A DNA stretch of 64,000 nt from Butyrivibrio sp. AE3004 (lineage in GTDB: Bacteria; Bacillota; Clostridia; Lachnospirales; Lachnospiraceae), in NCBI RefSeq assembly GCF_000703165.1, contig NZ_JNLQ01000002.1, positions 2,356,001 through 2,420,000 of the forward strand, given 5' to 3'. Of this stretch, positions 8,443-16,073 are shown piece after piece (the first letter of the stretch is position 1; the number at the start of each line of letters is the position of its first letter). Both the position numbers and the translations under genes were made by a program. The notes below the pieces were generated by a model. It did not search any database, had not been told where the DNA came from, and saw nothing but the letters and a program-made list of their open reading frames with translations.

Positions 8443-9723
8443 TTATTCAACTCCGGTTACACTTACATTTTCAAGTCTCGTAAGCGCAGGTATATTAAAG
8501 TTATCATATTGTCTCTTATCCTTAGACATATACATTTTGTTAACGAAGTTTTCCATGCAGCCCGAAATGGAACCGCCGCATACCGGTGTCACCTTATCGC
8601 CGTCATGGTAATATCCGAGTCTTATCTCTCCCGCCATATCACCGGAAATAGCATCAACAGCAAAATCGGAAAACTCGACTATCTCCAGATATTTACCGCT
8701 TCTGATCTCATCTGACGTTTTGCTTCCGCCTTCAACATCGAAATTGCAAGCCATATATGAATCCCTGATTCCAAGATAGTATCTGAATCTCCTTCCGCCA
8801 AAGAAGGTCTTCGGAACATTGTTTTCAAGTATTGTCATATCTTTTATTACAGCGCCTTCTTCATCAACATCAAATTTCTTTGATGAGTTGGGAAGTGTCT
8901 TTACAGACTTTAAGGTCACCTTATCTCCCACTGCTTTCGGAGCAACATCCTTTCCTATCTCCCAGTCAGAATACTTGCTGTAAATAAAGCCTGCGTTACA
9001 CTTTTCAACAAACCAGCTGTATATCTGAACCGCATCGCTTGTCGGGAAAACAACTGCTACCTTTCCAAGCTTCGGAGTAGGCTTTGCAATAAGCTTGTCT
9101 TTTCCGTATTTAAGAACCTCAGCAATGTCCTTTTTCAGACTTTCCTTATCACAGCTTCCTGCCTTGTACATACGGTAAAGCTCAATTTCGTGCTCAGCAT
9201 CCTTAGCGTTAACTACAACCTCGATCATTGATGAGGGATACTCAAAGGTTATGTCAATCCCCTCCGAATTAACAAATCTTCTCTTGTTTTTCTCAGCAAA
9301 AATCTCATAGGAATTGATATATTCCGTATCCGTTTCGGGAAGCTCCTTCATAGCCTGAACAAAGTTTTCGGCAATCTGAGATACGTCTGCATCGCTGTCC
9401 TTTGAAGCCTCAAAGTTCTCAGGCTTGCACAGCTCATAATATGGATTTCTAACATTCTCCGCTCTTCCGATAAGCTTATCAATCTCTTCTTTTATCTCAT
9501 CATCGGAAAGTGTGGGATATATCTCTCCCGAAGCGCTTCCGAGCATCCTGCCGTCATCAAGCTTCTTAAAAACCTTAACATTTATATGCTCTACGTCACG
9601 TACTCTGTTCTGATCAAGTCTGTGTTTAATGAAGTAAAACTCATACCCGAGTGTCACTGTGTCTGTAATCTCAAAGCCATCAGCTGATGATGATCTGAGT
9701 ATATCTATTATTCTGTCCGTCAT
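8443..9723 (-). CDS. pmbA: TldE/PmbA-type subunit of the TldD/TldE protease
   Basis: This 426-aa protein of the PmbA/TldE family pairs with TldD, encoded 20 bases upstream, to form a heterodimeric metalloprotease. In Enterobacteria the pair removes leader peptides (microcin B17) and degrades CcdA. TldE itself lacks the metal motif, and no HExxxH is present here, as expected. The C-terminal part has the family's GxxxxGxR-like glycine-rich region (GDMAGEIRLGYY) and CGGSISGCMENFV. GAAAGGAC precedes the ATG. The substrate here is unknown; the SCIFF peptide encoded 5 kb away is a conceivable but unsupported candidate. Confidence 0.88.
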   Translation of the reverse strand: MTDRIIDILRSSSADGFEITDTVTLGYEFYFIKHRLDQNRVRDVEHINVKVFKKLDDGRMLGSASGEIYPTLSDDEIKEEIDKLIGRAENVRNPYYELCKPENFEASKDSDADVSQIAENFVQAMKELPETDTEYINSYEIFAEKNKRRFVNSEGIDITFEYPSSMIEVVVNAKDAEHEIELYRMYKAGSCDKESLKKDIAEVLKYGKDKLIAKPTPKLGKVAVVFPTSDAVQIYSWFVEKCNAGFIYSKYSDWEIGKDVAPKAVGDKVTLKSVKTLPNSSKKFDVDEEGAVIKDMTILENNVPKTFFGGRRFRYYLGIRDSYMACNFDVEGGSKTSDEIRSGKYLEIVEFSDFAVDAISGDMAGEIRLGYYHDGDKVTPVCGGSISGCMENFVNKMYMSKDKRQYDNFNIPALTRLENVSVTGVE

Positions 9724-9743
9724 TGTTTTGTCCTTTCAGTTAT

Positions 9744-11174
9744 TTACCCTAATCTTGCAACTGCCTTGAGATATGGGCCACCATCCGATACCTTAACCCA
9801 TTCCTTGTGTCCTTTTCCACAGCCACCGTTTCCAAAGGACTCCCGGTCTGTGCTGACCATGGAGATCGACCCAAGAAGATCCGGCACATAACCTGTCATA
9901 ACAACAGGAGCAACAACCTTACCTGTAAATTTGCCGTCTATGATCTCACGGCCTCTGGCAACTATACACTGAATTCCCCAGTGCTTAGGATCCTCCATTC
10001 CGGAGAACATACCCTCAAGATAGTAGCCTTTTTTCACAGATGCGATCATGTCCTCCTTGGAATCACTTCCGCTGTCAAACATGGTGTTTGTCATTCTCGT
10101 GTAAGCCTTGTGCTCAAAGTTTTCACGCTTGCCGTTGCCTGTGGGCTTTATTCCGAGTCGCAATGCCGCAAGAGCATCACAGACACCTGTCTTCAATATT
10201 CCGTGGTCAATCTCGGTAACATCCCCCGCAAGGGTACCCTCGTCGTCAAAAGCATAGCTTGCAACATCAACCACACAGTTTGCACCTTCATGCATGGAAA
10301 CAAGATCCGAACCAACTCTCTTATCAATATACTCTGCTCCGAGAGCTCTGCCCTTCACAAACATATCCATTTCAACACCGTGTCCAAAGGCTTCGTGTGC
10401 AATAAGTCCGGTAACCTCAGGACTTGTTATTATTTCATATTCGCCCGGAACGACCGGTGACGCATCAAGCATATCTCCCACATCCTGAACAGCTACGGAA
10501 ACCTTATCTTTTAATCCATCAAGGATACCTGCACCTGTGCGTCCGGAAACCCCCTCAACAGTCATGGTGTTTCGTCCGTTCTTTGCGCCGATCGCAAGAA
10601 CTGAACCCTCGGTGTAAACATAGCTCTGGCGCATATCTCTGTTCTTTGTAAGGAACATCTTGCAGACATGAGTTGACTTGGCTGAAACCGGCGCATCTAT
10701 CATGTAATCCTTAAGTGCGACCGCTTCGTCGCTGTATCCCTGGAGTTTTTCCATAAGCGCTCCAAGATCAACATCCTCCGGCATGATATCGGTTTCCATC
10801 TCAACAAAAAGTTCGCAGGGCTCATCATCAAGAACCTTAGTATCAAAAACCTCTGTGCCTGTTTTCCTGATAATACTCAGCTGATCGTCAAGGATTCCTT
10901 TAAGCTTCTTAGCCATTTTGCTGATATCTTCATCAGGCTTATTAAAAGAATATTCACTGTACAGGCCGTCCTTACACACTCTGACAACGCAGCCTCTCTC
11001 CGTTGTCATATTTTCTCCTGTTATCGCCTTGCTCTTCTGTGTTGCCTGGATTGAAAATCCTTTGGAATCGCTGGCAAGCACACTTACATAATCATAGTCT
11101 TTTGACAACATGGCTATAAGGCTTTTTAAAGCCGGGGCAAGGTCTGTCAGATATGATGAAAATTTTGCCTTCAT
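9744..11174 (-). CDS. tldD: TldD metalloprotease catalytic subunit
   Basis: A 476-aa TldD-family zinc metallopeptidase, the catalytic half of the TldD/TldE complex. The metal-binding motif HEAFGH (HExxxH) is seen in GLIAHEAFGHGVEMD, and a downstream glycine-rich C-terminal block (GNGGCGKGHKEW) matches the family. The length is normal (450-480 aa). pmbA follows after 20 bases, consistent with stoichiometric expression. In known systems the peptide is threaded as an extended strand into the barrel-shaped dimer. AAAGGAAT precedes the ATG at 11174. Confidence 0.9.
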   Translation of the reverse strand: MKAKFSSYLTDLAPALKSLIAMLSKDYDYVSVLASDSKGFSIQATQKSKAITGENMTTERGCVVRVCKDGLYSEYSFNKPDEDISKMAKKLKGILDDQLSIIRKTGTEVFDTKVLDDEPCELFVEMETDIMPEDVDLGALMEKLQGYSDEAVALKDYMIDAPVSAKSTHVCKMFLTKNRDMRQSYVYTEGSVLAIGAKNGRNTMTVEGVSGRTGAGILDGLKDKVSVAVQDVGDMLDASPVVPGEYEIITSPEVTGLIAHEAFGHGVEMDMFVKGRALGAEYIDKRVGSDLVSMHEGANCVVDVASYAFDDEGTLAGDVTEIDHGILKTGVCDALAALRLGIKPTGNGKRENFEHKAYTRMTNTMFDSGSDSKEDMIASVKKGYYLEGMFSGMEDPKHWGIQCIVARGREIIDGKFTGKVVAPVVMTGYVPDLLGSISMVSTDRESFGNGGCGKGHKEWVKVSDGGPYLKAVARLG

Positions 11175-11258
11175 ATATATTTATTCCTTTCTGCTTTTCC
11201 TCAAATGTCAGCTATTACAAAATGTCCATAATAAAAGCTGAACTTCCACAATTTTACA

Positions 11259-12266
11259 TCACAAAGATACCACCGAGCAATAATCTTTAAGGGCTTCGTT
11301 TATATATTCCCTGTTCAGATTTTCTCCGATTATTATAAGAACATTTCTGCTACTGATAACAGGATTTATCTGCGTTTTTTCTCTTGTGGCATTAATCTCT
11401 GCCTGTGAGTTTTCTCCTGTCTTCACAAAGCCCTTTATCCTGATGATATGTCCTGCCTTTTCATCCGCAAAAAGCTTAGCGGTTTTCTCCATTAACTCTT
11501 CCTTTGACATTTCTACATCGAAGTAAAAAAGAGGTGTAAATTCACGGTCCGAAAGCGGAAGCTTCACATAGGACGCATGTCTGTAGCCGCAGTTTTCTAT
11601 TTCCTCAAAATCCCTGTCTGTCAGCTCTAAAAAAGGCTTAGCCACTATGTCTTTTTCGGTAAATGATATCCCTGTATTAAAATCTGACATTATGGTGTTT
11701 ATACTTTTAAGAAGCTCTTTTGTTTTTGATGAATTTAAAGATGTTCCGGAGCATTCACTCCAAATACCCTTATCATCATAATAAAAACCCTGCACAAGCT
11801 TACTGATTACAAGCTTTCCTGCGCAGGCTATCTCCGACATGAAAATATAGCGTGACATGTCAAAAAGCTTTGTCACCGTACCGGAGTCAACTATCGATAT
11901 GACATTACCTATCTCATACCATCTGTCCAGTGGCTCATCGTAAAGCACATCGAAGAACTCATCCACATCATATATTCCGGAGGGCTCTATGATCACTCTG
12001 TCATATCCGCTCATTCCCATGGAAATAAGTTTGGTCCTAAAGCGCCTTCTGTGTGCTTCCTGCCCGTCTCCTCCCACGATCATCTCAAGATTACAGTTAT
12101 CGCCAAACAGATCCTGCAAAAGGACCATGTCGATATTTACGGCACCGTAATCATTCTCAATAATGCAGATTTTCTCTCCTTTGCTTAAGAGATATTTTGC
12201 ATATTCTTTTATAAAAGTTGTTTTTCCGGATCCAAGAAATCCTGTTATAAGATCTATTTTTACCAT
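11259..12266 (-). CDS. G3E-family (CobW/YjiA-like) GTPase lacking the CxCC motif
   Basis: This 335-aa protein starts MVKIDLITGFLGSGKTT, the P-loop of G3E GTPases, which act as metallochaperones or insertases for zinc, cobalt or nickel enzymes. IIEPSGI is the switch/Walker B-like segment, and a CobW C-terminal domain follows from about residue 225. The usual metal-binding GCICC between switch I and II is replaced by GGDGQE at residues 65-70, so the canonical metal site is absent. I chose the ATG at 12266 because AGGGAAAAGAAC precedes it; the longer frame from 12296 has no ribosome binding site and begins beside a hairpin. The nearby nickel-cofactor lar genes make a metal role tempting, but the missing cysteines argue for caution. 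Confidence 0.8.
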   Translation of the reverse strand: MVKIDLITGFLGSGKTTFIKEYAKYLLSKGEKICIIENDYGAVNIDMVLLQDLFGDNCNLEMIVGGDGQEAHRRRFRTKLISMGMSGYDRVIIEPSGIYDVDEFFDVLYDEPLDRWYEIGNVISIVDSGTVTKLFDMSRYIFMSEIACAGKLVISKLVQGFYYDDKGIWSECSGTSLNSSKTKELLKSINTIMSDFNTGISFTEKDIVAKPFLELTDRDFEEIENCGYRHASYVKLPLSDREFTPLFYFDVEMSKEELMEKTAKLFADEKAGHIIRIKGFVKTGENSQAEINATREKTQINPVISSRNVLIIIGENLNREYINEALKDYCSVVSL

Positions 12267-12306
12267 GTTCTTTTCCCTTATCAATATTTTCTGCATACAC
12301 TACAAC

Positions 12307-12335
12307 ACCCGCCTCGGACATTTCCGAAAGCGGGT
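12307..12335 (-). terminator. Two-part hairpin between the Ltp-repeat gene and the GTPase gene
   Basis: ACCCGC and GCGGGT enclose an inner TCGGA-CATT-TCCGA stem. No U-run follows on the minus strand (GTTGTAGTG), so termination would be weak. It supports starting the GTPase at 12266 rather than 12296. Confidence 0.4.
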
Positions 12336-12352
12336 ATTGATAAGCTTACTTT

Positions 12353-13336
12353 TTAAAAGCCGAGTGCATCTGCGGCATATTCTGCTTCGCTCTGAGTAAA
12401 ATCATTACCATCCATAAGCTGGCTGATAAGTTCCTCTCTTGTATACTTATATGAAAAGCTGGTGTAAATCTCAGCTTCCTTTTTCGCCATCTCATTCCAG
12501 TCAACTAAACCGTTGTCTTCAACATACTTAACGGCGTATTCAGCTTCCTCCTTAGTATAATGGCTTGAATACTCTCCGGAAAGCATTCTGATAAGCTCTG
12601 CTCTTGAAAATGAAGTACTCTCACTAAGGCTCTTTGCCCACTTTGCAGCTTCATCATAGAAGTTAACAAGTCCTGCATTTTCCATGTATCCTACTGCGTT
12701 TGTTGCCTCTTCCTCTGTAAATCCGTAGTATTCGTCCTGAAGCTCCTCAATAAGTTCAGCCTTGGAGTATGGTATGGAATCAAGAAAGCGCTCTGCCTTA
12801 CGGACTGCTTCCTTTTCTTTGTCCGATAACTGATCAATACTTGTCGGCGCAGGTTTTGTAGCGACCGTTTTAGTTTCAGTCTCAGGTTCCTCGGTTACAG
12901 GCTCTTCAGTTACAGGCTCTTCCTGTGTGGGTTCTGGCTCATTGGTCGTTACAACTGTCGGTTCGGGATAACTTGTTTTACCTACAAAGGTAGTAAACCC
13001 GAGGGCTGCAACACTTATAACAACTGCGGCAATTCCGCCTGCAAACATCGCAGCATTTCTTCTCTTCTTTGCGTTGATTTCTTCCTGCTTAAAGGAATAC
13101 AATCCGGCACTACTGCTTACATCAAATCCGGGAATGCTGCTGTCCGCCTTAAAAGGCTCTGCCTGCGCAGTCTTCTGCTCAGCAGTCTCTTCCTTTTCCA
13201 TATAAGCTACTGCCATTCCCCCATAGTTTGTTCCAAGTGCGGTTCCGCAATGTGTGCAAAATCTTGTTGCCATTCCGTTTTCACTATAAATCTCCATTCC
13301 ACATTTAGGACATTTCCCAATATAATTTCTTTCCAT
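12353..13336 (-). CDS. Zinc-ribbon membrane protein with Ltp-type repeats
   Basis: A 327-aa modular protein. Residues 1-35 form a zinc ribbon with two CxxC pairs (CPKCGMEIY and CTHCGTALG). One membrane segment lies near residues 95-118 (AAMFAGGIAAVVISVAALGF). A Pro/Glu/Thr spacer (EEPVTEEPVTEEPETETKT) leads to three copies of a roughly 48-residue helical repeat, seen as YSKAELIEELQDEYYGFTEE, FSRAELIRMLSGEYSSHYTK and YTREELISQLMDGNDFTQ. The repeat matches the Ltp family (host cell surface-exposed lipoprotein), first known from a phage protein that blocks superinfecting DNA injection. The ribbon would be cytosolic and the repeats outside. The function in this host is unknown. Confidence 0.75.
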   Translation of the reverse strand: MERNYIGKCPKCGMEIYSENGMATRFCTHCGTALGTNYGGMAVAYMEKEETAEQKTAQAEPFKADSSIPGFDVSSSAGLYSFKQEEINAKKRRNAAMFAGGIAAVVISVAALGFTTFVGKTSYPEPTVVTTNEPEPTQEEPVTEEPVTEEPETETKTVATKPAPTSIDQLSDKEKEAVRKAERFLDSIPYSKAELIEELQDEYYGFTEEEATNAVGYMENAGLVNFYDEAAKWAKSLSESTSFSRAELIRMLSGEYSSHYTKEEAEYAVKYVEDNGLVDWNEMAKKEAEIYTSFSYKYTREELISQLMDGNDFTQSEAEYAADALGF

Positions 13337-13506
13337 ACTTCCCTCTCTCCATACAACTTAAATCTGTATTACCAAGCTTTTCCAAGCTGCATAGAAAGCA
13401 TACCATAAACTTATGATTATGCAAACGTCTGTTATGGCATTTTACGTTTCGCTAATTCCTACGGGTTATCTTTAAGAATGCCCTAATCCACAAAAACTGC
13501 GAAATA

Positions 13507-14841
13507 TTATTTTATCGATGTACCCTTTTGTCTTGCAATCCTTGCAAGGTCATCGTATTCCTGTTTTTCGCGATGAGTCCCATAGCCGTAAACACACTTT
13601 ACCCTGATGTCACCCTCGGGAGTTTTAATCTTCTTTTCATCTCTGTTCAGGATATATCTTTTGCAGATACTTTCTCTGATTCCGATAGTTGTGGTGTATT
13701 TAAAAATACTTCTTACAAGATCATCCTTCATGGACTCTCTGCACAGAACAGTCAGCATTATTCCGGGTCTGTTTTTTTTCATGCCTATGGGCGTTGTAAA
13801 TACATCAACCGCTCCCTCTTCCATAAGACGTTCAGTAGCAAAACCTATCCTCTCCGGAGTCATGTCATCGAGATTGCAGACAAGCTCTGTTATGGTATCC
13901 GTAGGCGTGCTGTTGATCTCCTCATCCGAAATGTCCATTGACTGTAATGAACTGCTTTCATCTATACAAAATGCTTTATTTTCGGAAGCACATACATCAT
14001 CGAAAGCCGTAGTATCTCCAAGCATTACTCTTACACAGTTAGCCTGAGGAAAATCTTTTTTACCCATTCCGTAGCCAATCTTCTCCACACTCATAACAGG
14101 CTGAGGACCAAACTTTGTAGCAAAGAATTTGACAATAGCCGCTCCCGTGGGAGTACATAATTCTCCCTTTACATCTTTGCTGTAGCTTGGTATTCCTCTA
14201 AGCAAAAAAGCTGTTGCAGGTGCGGGTACCGGCAAAATTCCGTGAGCGCACTTCACCTGTCCGCTTCCCACATGTATAGGTGAAGCGATTACCTTATCCG
14301 GTTTTAATTCATGTATAATAAAACAGGTCGCCGCAATATCAGCTACTGCATCCATACTTCCTACTTCGTGGAAATGAATCTCCGAAACTTCCCGCCCGTG
14401 AACCTTACTTTCCGCTTCGGCGATAAGTTTGTAGATGTCCATTATATCGGACTTCACTTCATCATCTGCTTTGAGTGAATTTACGATATTTTCAATATCG
14501 GTAAGTCCTCTGTGGTGGTGATGTCCATGATGATGGTCAGCGCCGTGATCATGATGATGGTCACTGTCGTGGTCATGAGCATGGTGATGATGACCGCCGT
14601 GGTCATGTTCATGCCCATCTACGTCTATGCTTTCCTCTTCCTCACCGTTTACTTTTACCTCAAGATGACTTCCGGTGATTCCGCATTTTTCAGATTTTAA
14701 TAACGAAAAAGTAACTCCGGGTATTCCCATATCCTCAAGTTTTCTAAGTACCCGTTCCCTATCTTCGCACAGCTCCAGCAACGCTGCACAGAGCATATCT
14801 CCCGCTACTCCCATCTTACATTCAATGTATAGTGTCTTCAT
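13507..14841 (-). CDS. larC: LarC, nickel insertion enzyme for the nickel-pincer cofactor
   Basis: LarC is the CTP-dependent cyclometallase that inserts nickel into the pyridinium bisthiocarboxylate cofactor made by LarB and LarE. The 444-aa frame begins MKTLYIECKMGVAGDMLCAA, with the family's GxAGDM motif. It contains a long histidine/aspartate-rich stretch at about residues 76-110 (many H-D-H repeats), which probably stores or captures nickel. In Lactiplantibacillus plantarum larC is split and needs a programmed frameshift; here it is one uninterrupted frame. The first 20 bases overlap the end of the upstream RelA/SpoT-like gene. The start has GAAGGTG 7 bases upstream. Confidence 0.92.
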   Translation of the reverse strand: MKTLYIECKMGVAGDMLCAALLELCEDRERVLRKLEDMGIPGVTFSLLKSEKCGITGSHLEVKVNGEEEESIDVDGHEHDHGGHHHHAHDHDSDHHHDHGADHHHGHHHHRGLTDIENIVNSLKADDEVKSDIMDIYKLIAEAESKVHGREVSEIHFHEVGSMDAVADIAATCFIIHELKPDKVIASPIHVGSGQVKCAHGILPVPAPATAFLLRGIPSYSKDVKGELCTPTGAAIVKFFATKFGPQPVMSVEKIGYGMGKKDFPQANCVRVMLGDTTAFDDVCASENKAFCIDESSSLQSMDISDEEINSTPTDTITELVCNLDDMTPERIGFATERLMEEGAVDVFTTPIGMKKNRPGIMLTVLCRESMKDDLVRSIFKYTTTIGIRESICKRYILNRDEKKIKTPEGDIRVKCVYGYGTHREKQEYDDLARIARQKGTSIK

Positions 14842-15910
14842 CCTTTTTCACCTTCATCTCTTCTCTAAGGCCAAGTATCGTTTCTGTATGTTGGTCTGCT
14901 TTTTTGAAATCCTCAATAGCATTCCTGAAAATATCCTTTATATCTTTTTGTGTATAATCGCCCCATATTACTTTTGCTCTGCACAGGTAAAACAGAGCTG
15001 CATTAGAAGTTATATTTTCAAGATCTGAAAACAAAAGCGCATGTTTTAAGAGCTCCAGAGCGTGATCATGCTCATCGATTATAAGCTGATGAATATCACC
15101 GAGAGTCTTTAAATTCAGGCTGCTAAGCATCTGAAGATAATCCTCAGCTCCAACGATAATAACTTTTCCGCCTGTGATTTTAAGCATATCCTTGTAAAAT
15201 TTCTTCATCACACTGCTGTATTCCACATAGGCGTTAAGCGTAAGCCTGTCTATGGTCATATCATCTGCGATATCTTTTTTGATATTGCCAAGAGTGTTAA
15301 TCTCATACTCCTCAAGGTTGTTCTTTAGATTCTCAAAATAATCATCAGCAACTTCGAGAAGTCCTGCAATTCTTGCAAAATTCCGCCTCATGCTGTTTGG
15401 AATTTCAAGCGGCGTTTTGTAACCAAGGTCATGCTCTATCTCAGCCCATGCATGCTGTAGAATTGTTTTCAGCTGTACCTCGAATTTCAGATCCGTCAGC
15501 TCCTTTGGATATCCCATATCCTTTCGGAGGGTACATATCATGTGAAGGGAAATATAACCAAAACTGTCCGGTGATATTTCTTCCCTCTTGTCACTGGAAT
15601 TTTCTCTGTCAATCTCAAAAAGTCTTCCAACTATTTTTGCAGCCTCATCCACCTGCGACAGGAAATAGCAGATCACTCTGATTCCGAGAATGTCCGTCAG
15701 TTCCTCAATTCTCGAGTATTTATTCTGCTTCTCGCTCATCTTTCCCTCGACGGATTCCCAGGTCTTTATCCTATGCGGAAGCTGCATAACATTTATCTTG
15801 GACTTTTTCAGCTCCTTTCTCAAAAGGTCAACCGCTATCTTCTCAATCTCCCGATATTTCAAGCACAGCTCGTCATAATTCTGTTTCTGTATCTGTAAGC
15901 CAAAATTCAT
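14822..15910 (-). CDS. RelA/SpoT-type nucleotidyltransferase with a long helical C-terminus
   Basis: A 362-aa protein whose first ~200 residues form a RelA/SpoT synthetase domain, the fold that transfers pyrophosphate from ATP to GTP/GDP. Conserved stretches are RIKTWESVEGKM (47-58), LTDILGIRVICYF (72-84) and FEVQLKTILQHAWAEIEHDL (143-162). The GY(K/R)SxH motif reads GYISLH. No hydrolase HD domain, TGS or ACT domain is present, so it is synthetase-only, but longer than the usual ~210-aa small alarmone synthetases because of ~160 extra helical residues. The end overlaps larC by 20 bases. It may make (p)ppGpp or be a divergent toxin-type synthetase; sequence alone does not decide. Confidence 0.75.
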   Translation of the reverse strand: MNFGLQIQKQNYDELCLKYREIEKIAVDLLRKELKKSKINVMQLPHRIKTWESVEGKMSEKQNKYSRIEELTDILGIRVICYFLSQVDEAAKIVGRLFEIDRENSSDKREEISPDSFGYISLHMICTLRKDMGYPKELTDLKFEVQLKTILQHAWAEIEHDLGYKTPLEIPNSMRRNFARIAGLLEVADDYFENLKNNLEEYEINTLGNIKKDIADDMTIDRLTLNAYVEYSSVMKKFYKDMLKITGGKVIIVGAEDYLQMLSSLNLKTLGDIHQLIIDEHDHALELLKHALLFSDLENITSNAALFYLCRAKVIWGDYTQKDIKDIFRNAIEDFKKADQHTETILGLREEMKVKKDEDTIH

Positions 15911-15935
15911 TTACTTTTCCTCTTTATAACTATAG

Positions 15936-15977
15936 AAAAAGGTACTCTACGATTATCAAACCCTATAGTACCTTTTT
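15936..15977 (-). terminator. Rho-independent terminator after the 677-aa anchored protein
   Basis: AAAAAGGTACT and AGTACCTTTTT form an 11-bp stem with about 20 bases of loop. T-runs on both strands make it usable in both directions. It ends the 16074-18107 transcript and isolates the RelA/SpoT-like/larC unit. Confidence 0.8.
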
Positions 15978-16073
15978 TAGTATACAATATTTAATTAAAT
16001 TGTGCGAAATAGATTTAAATAACCTTAACTTATCACATTGAAAACAGAGCTGAGAAGTTCAGGTTAATAGTAT

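Noticed and set aside
9807..10460. 217-codon plus-strand frame opposite tldD
   Set aside because: It lies wholly antisense to a clear metalloprotease gene, has no recognisable domain or ribosome binding site, and follows from codon bias of the real gene.
14512..14700. Met/Val-rich plus-strand frame
   Set aside because: It is the complement of the histidine-rich part of larC.
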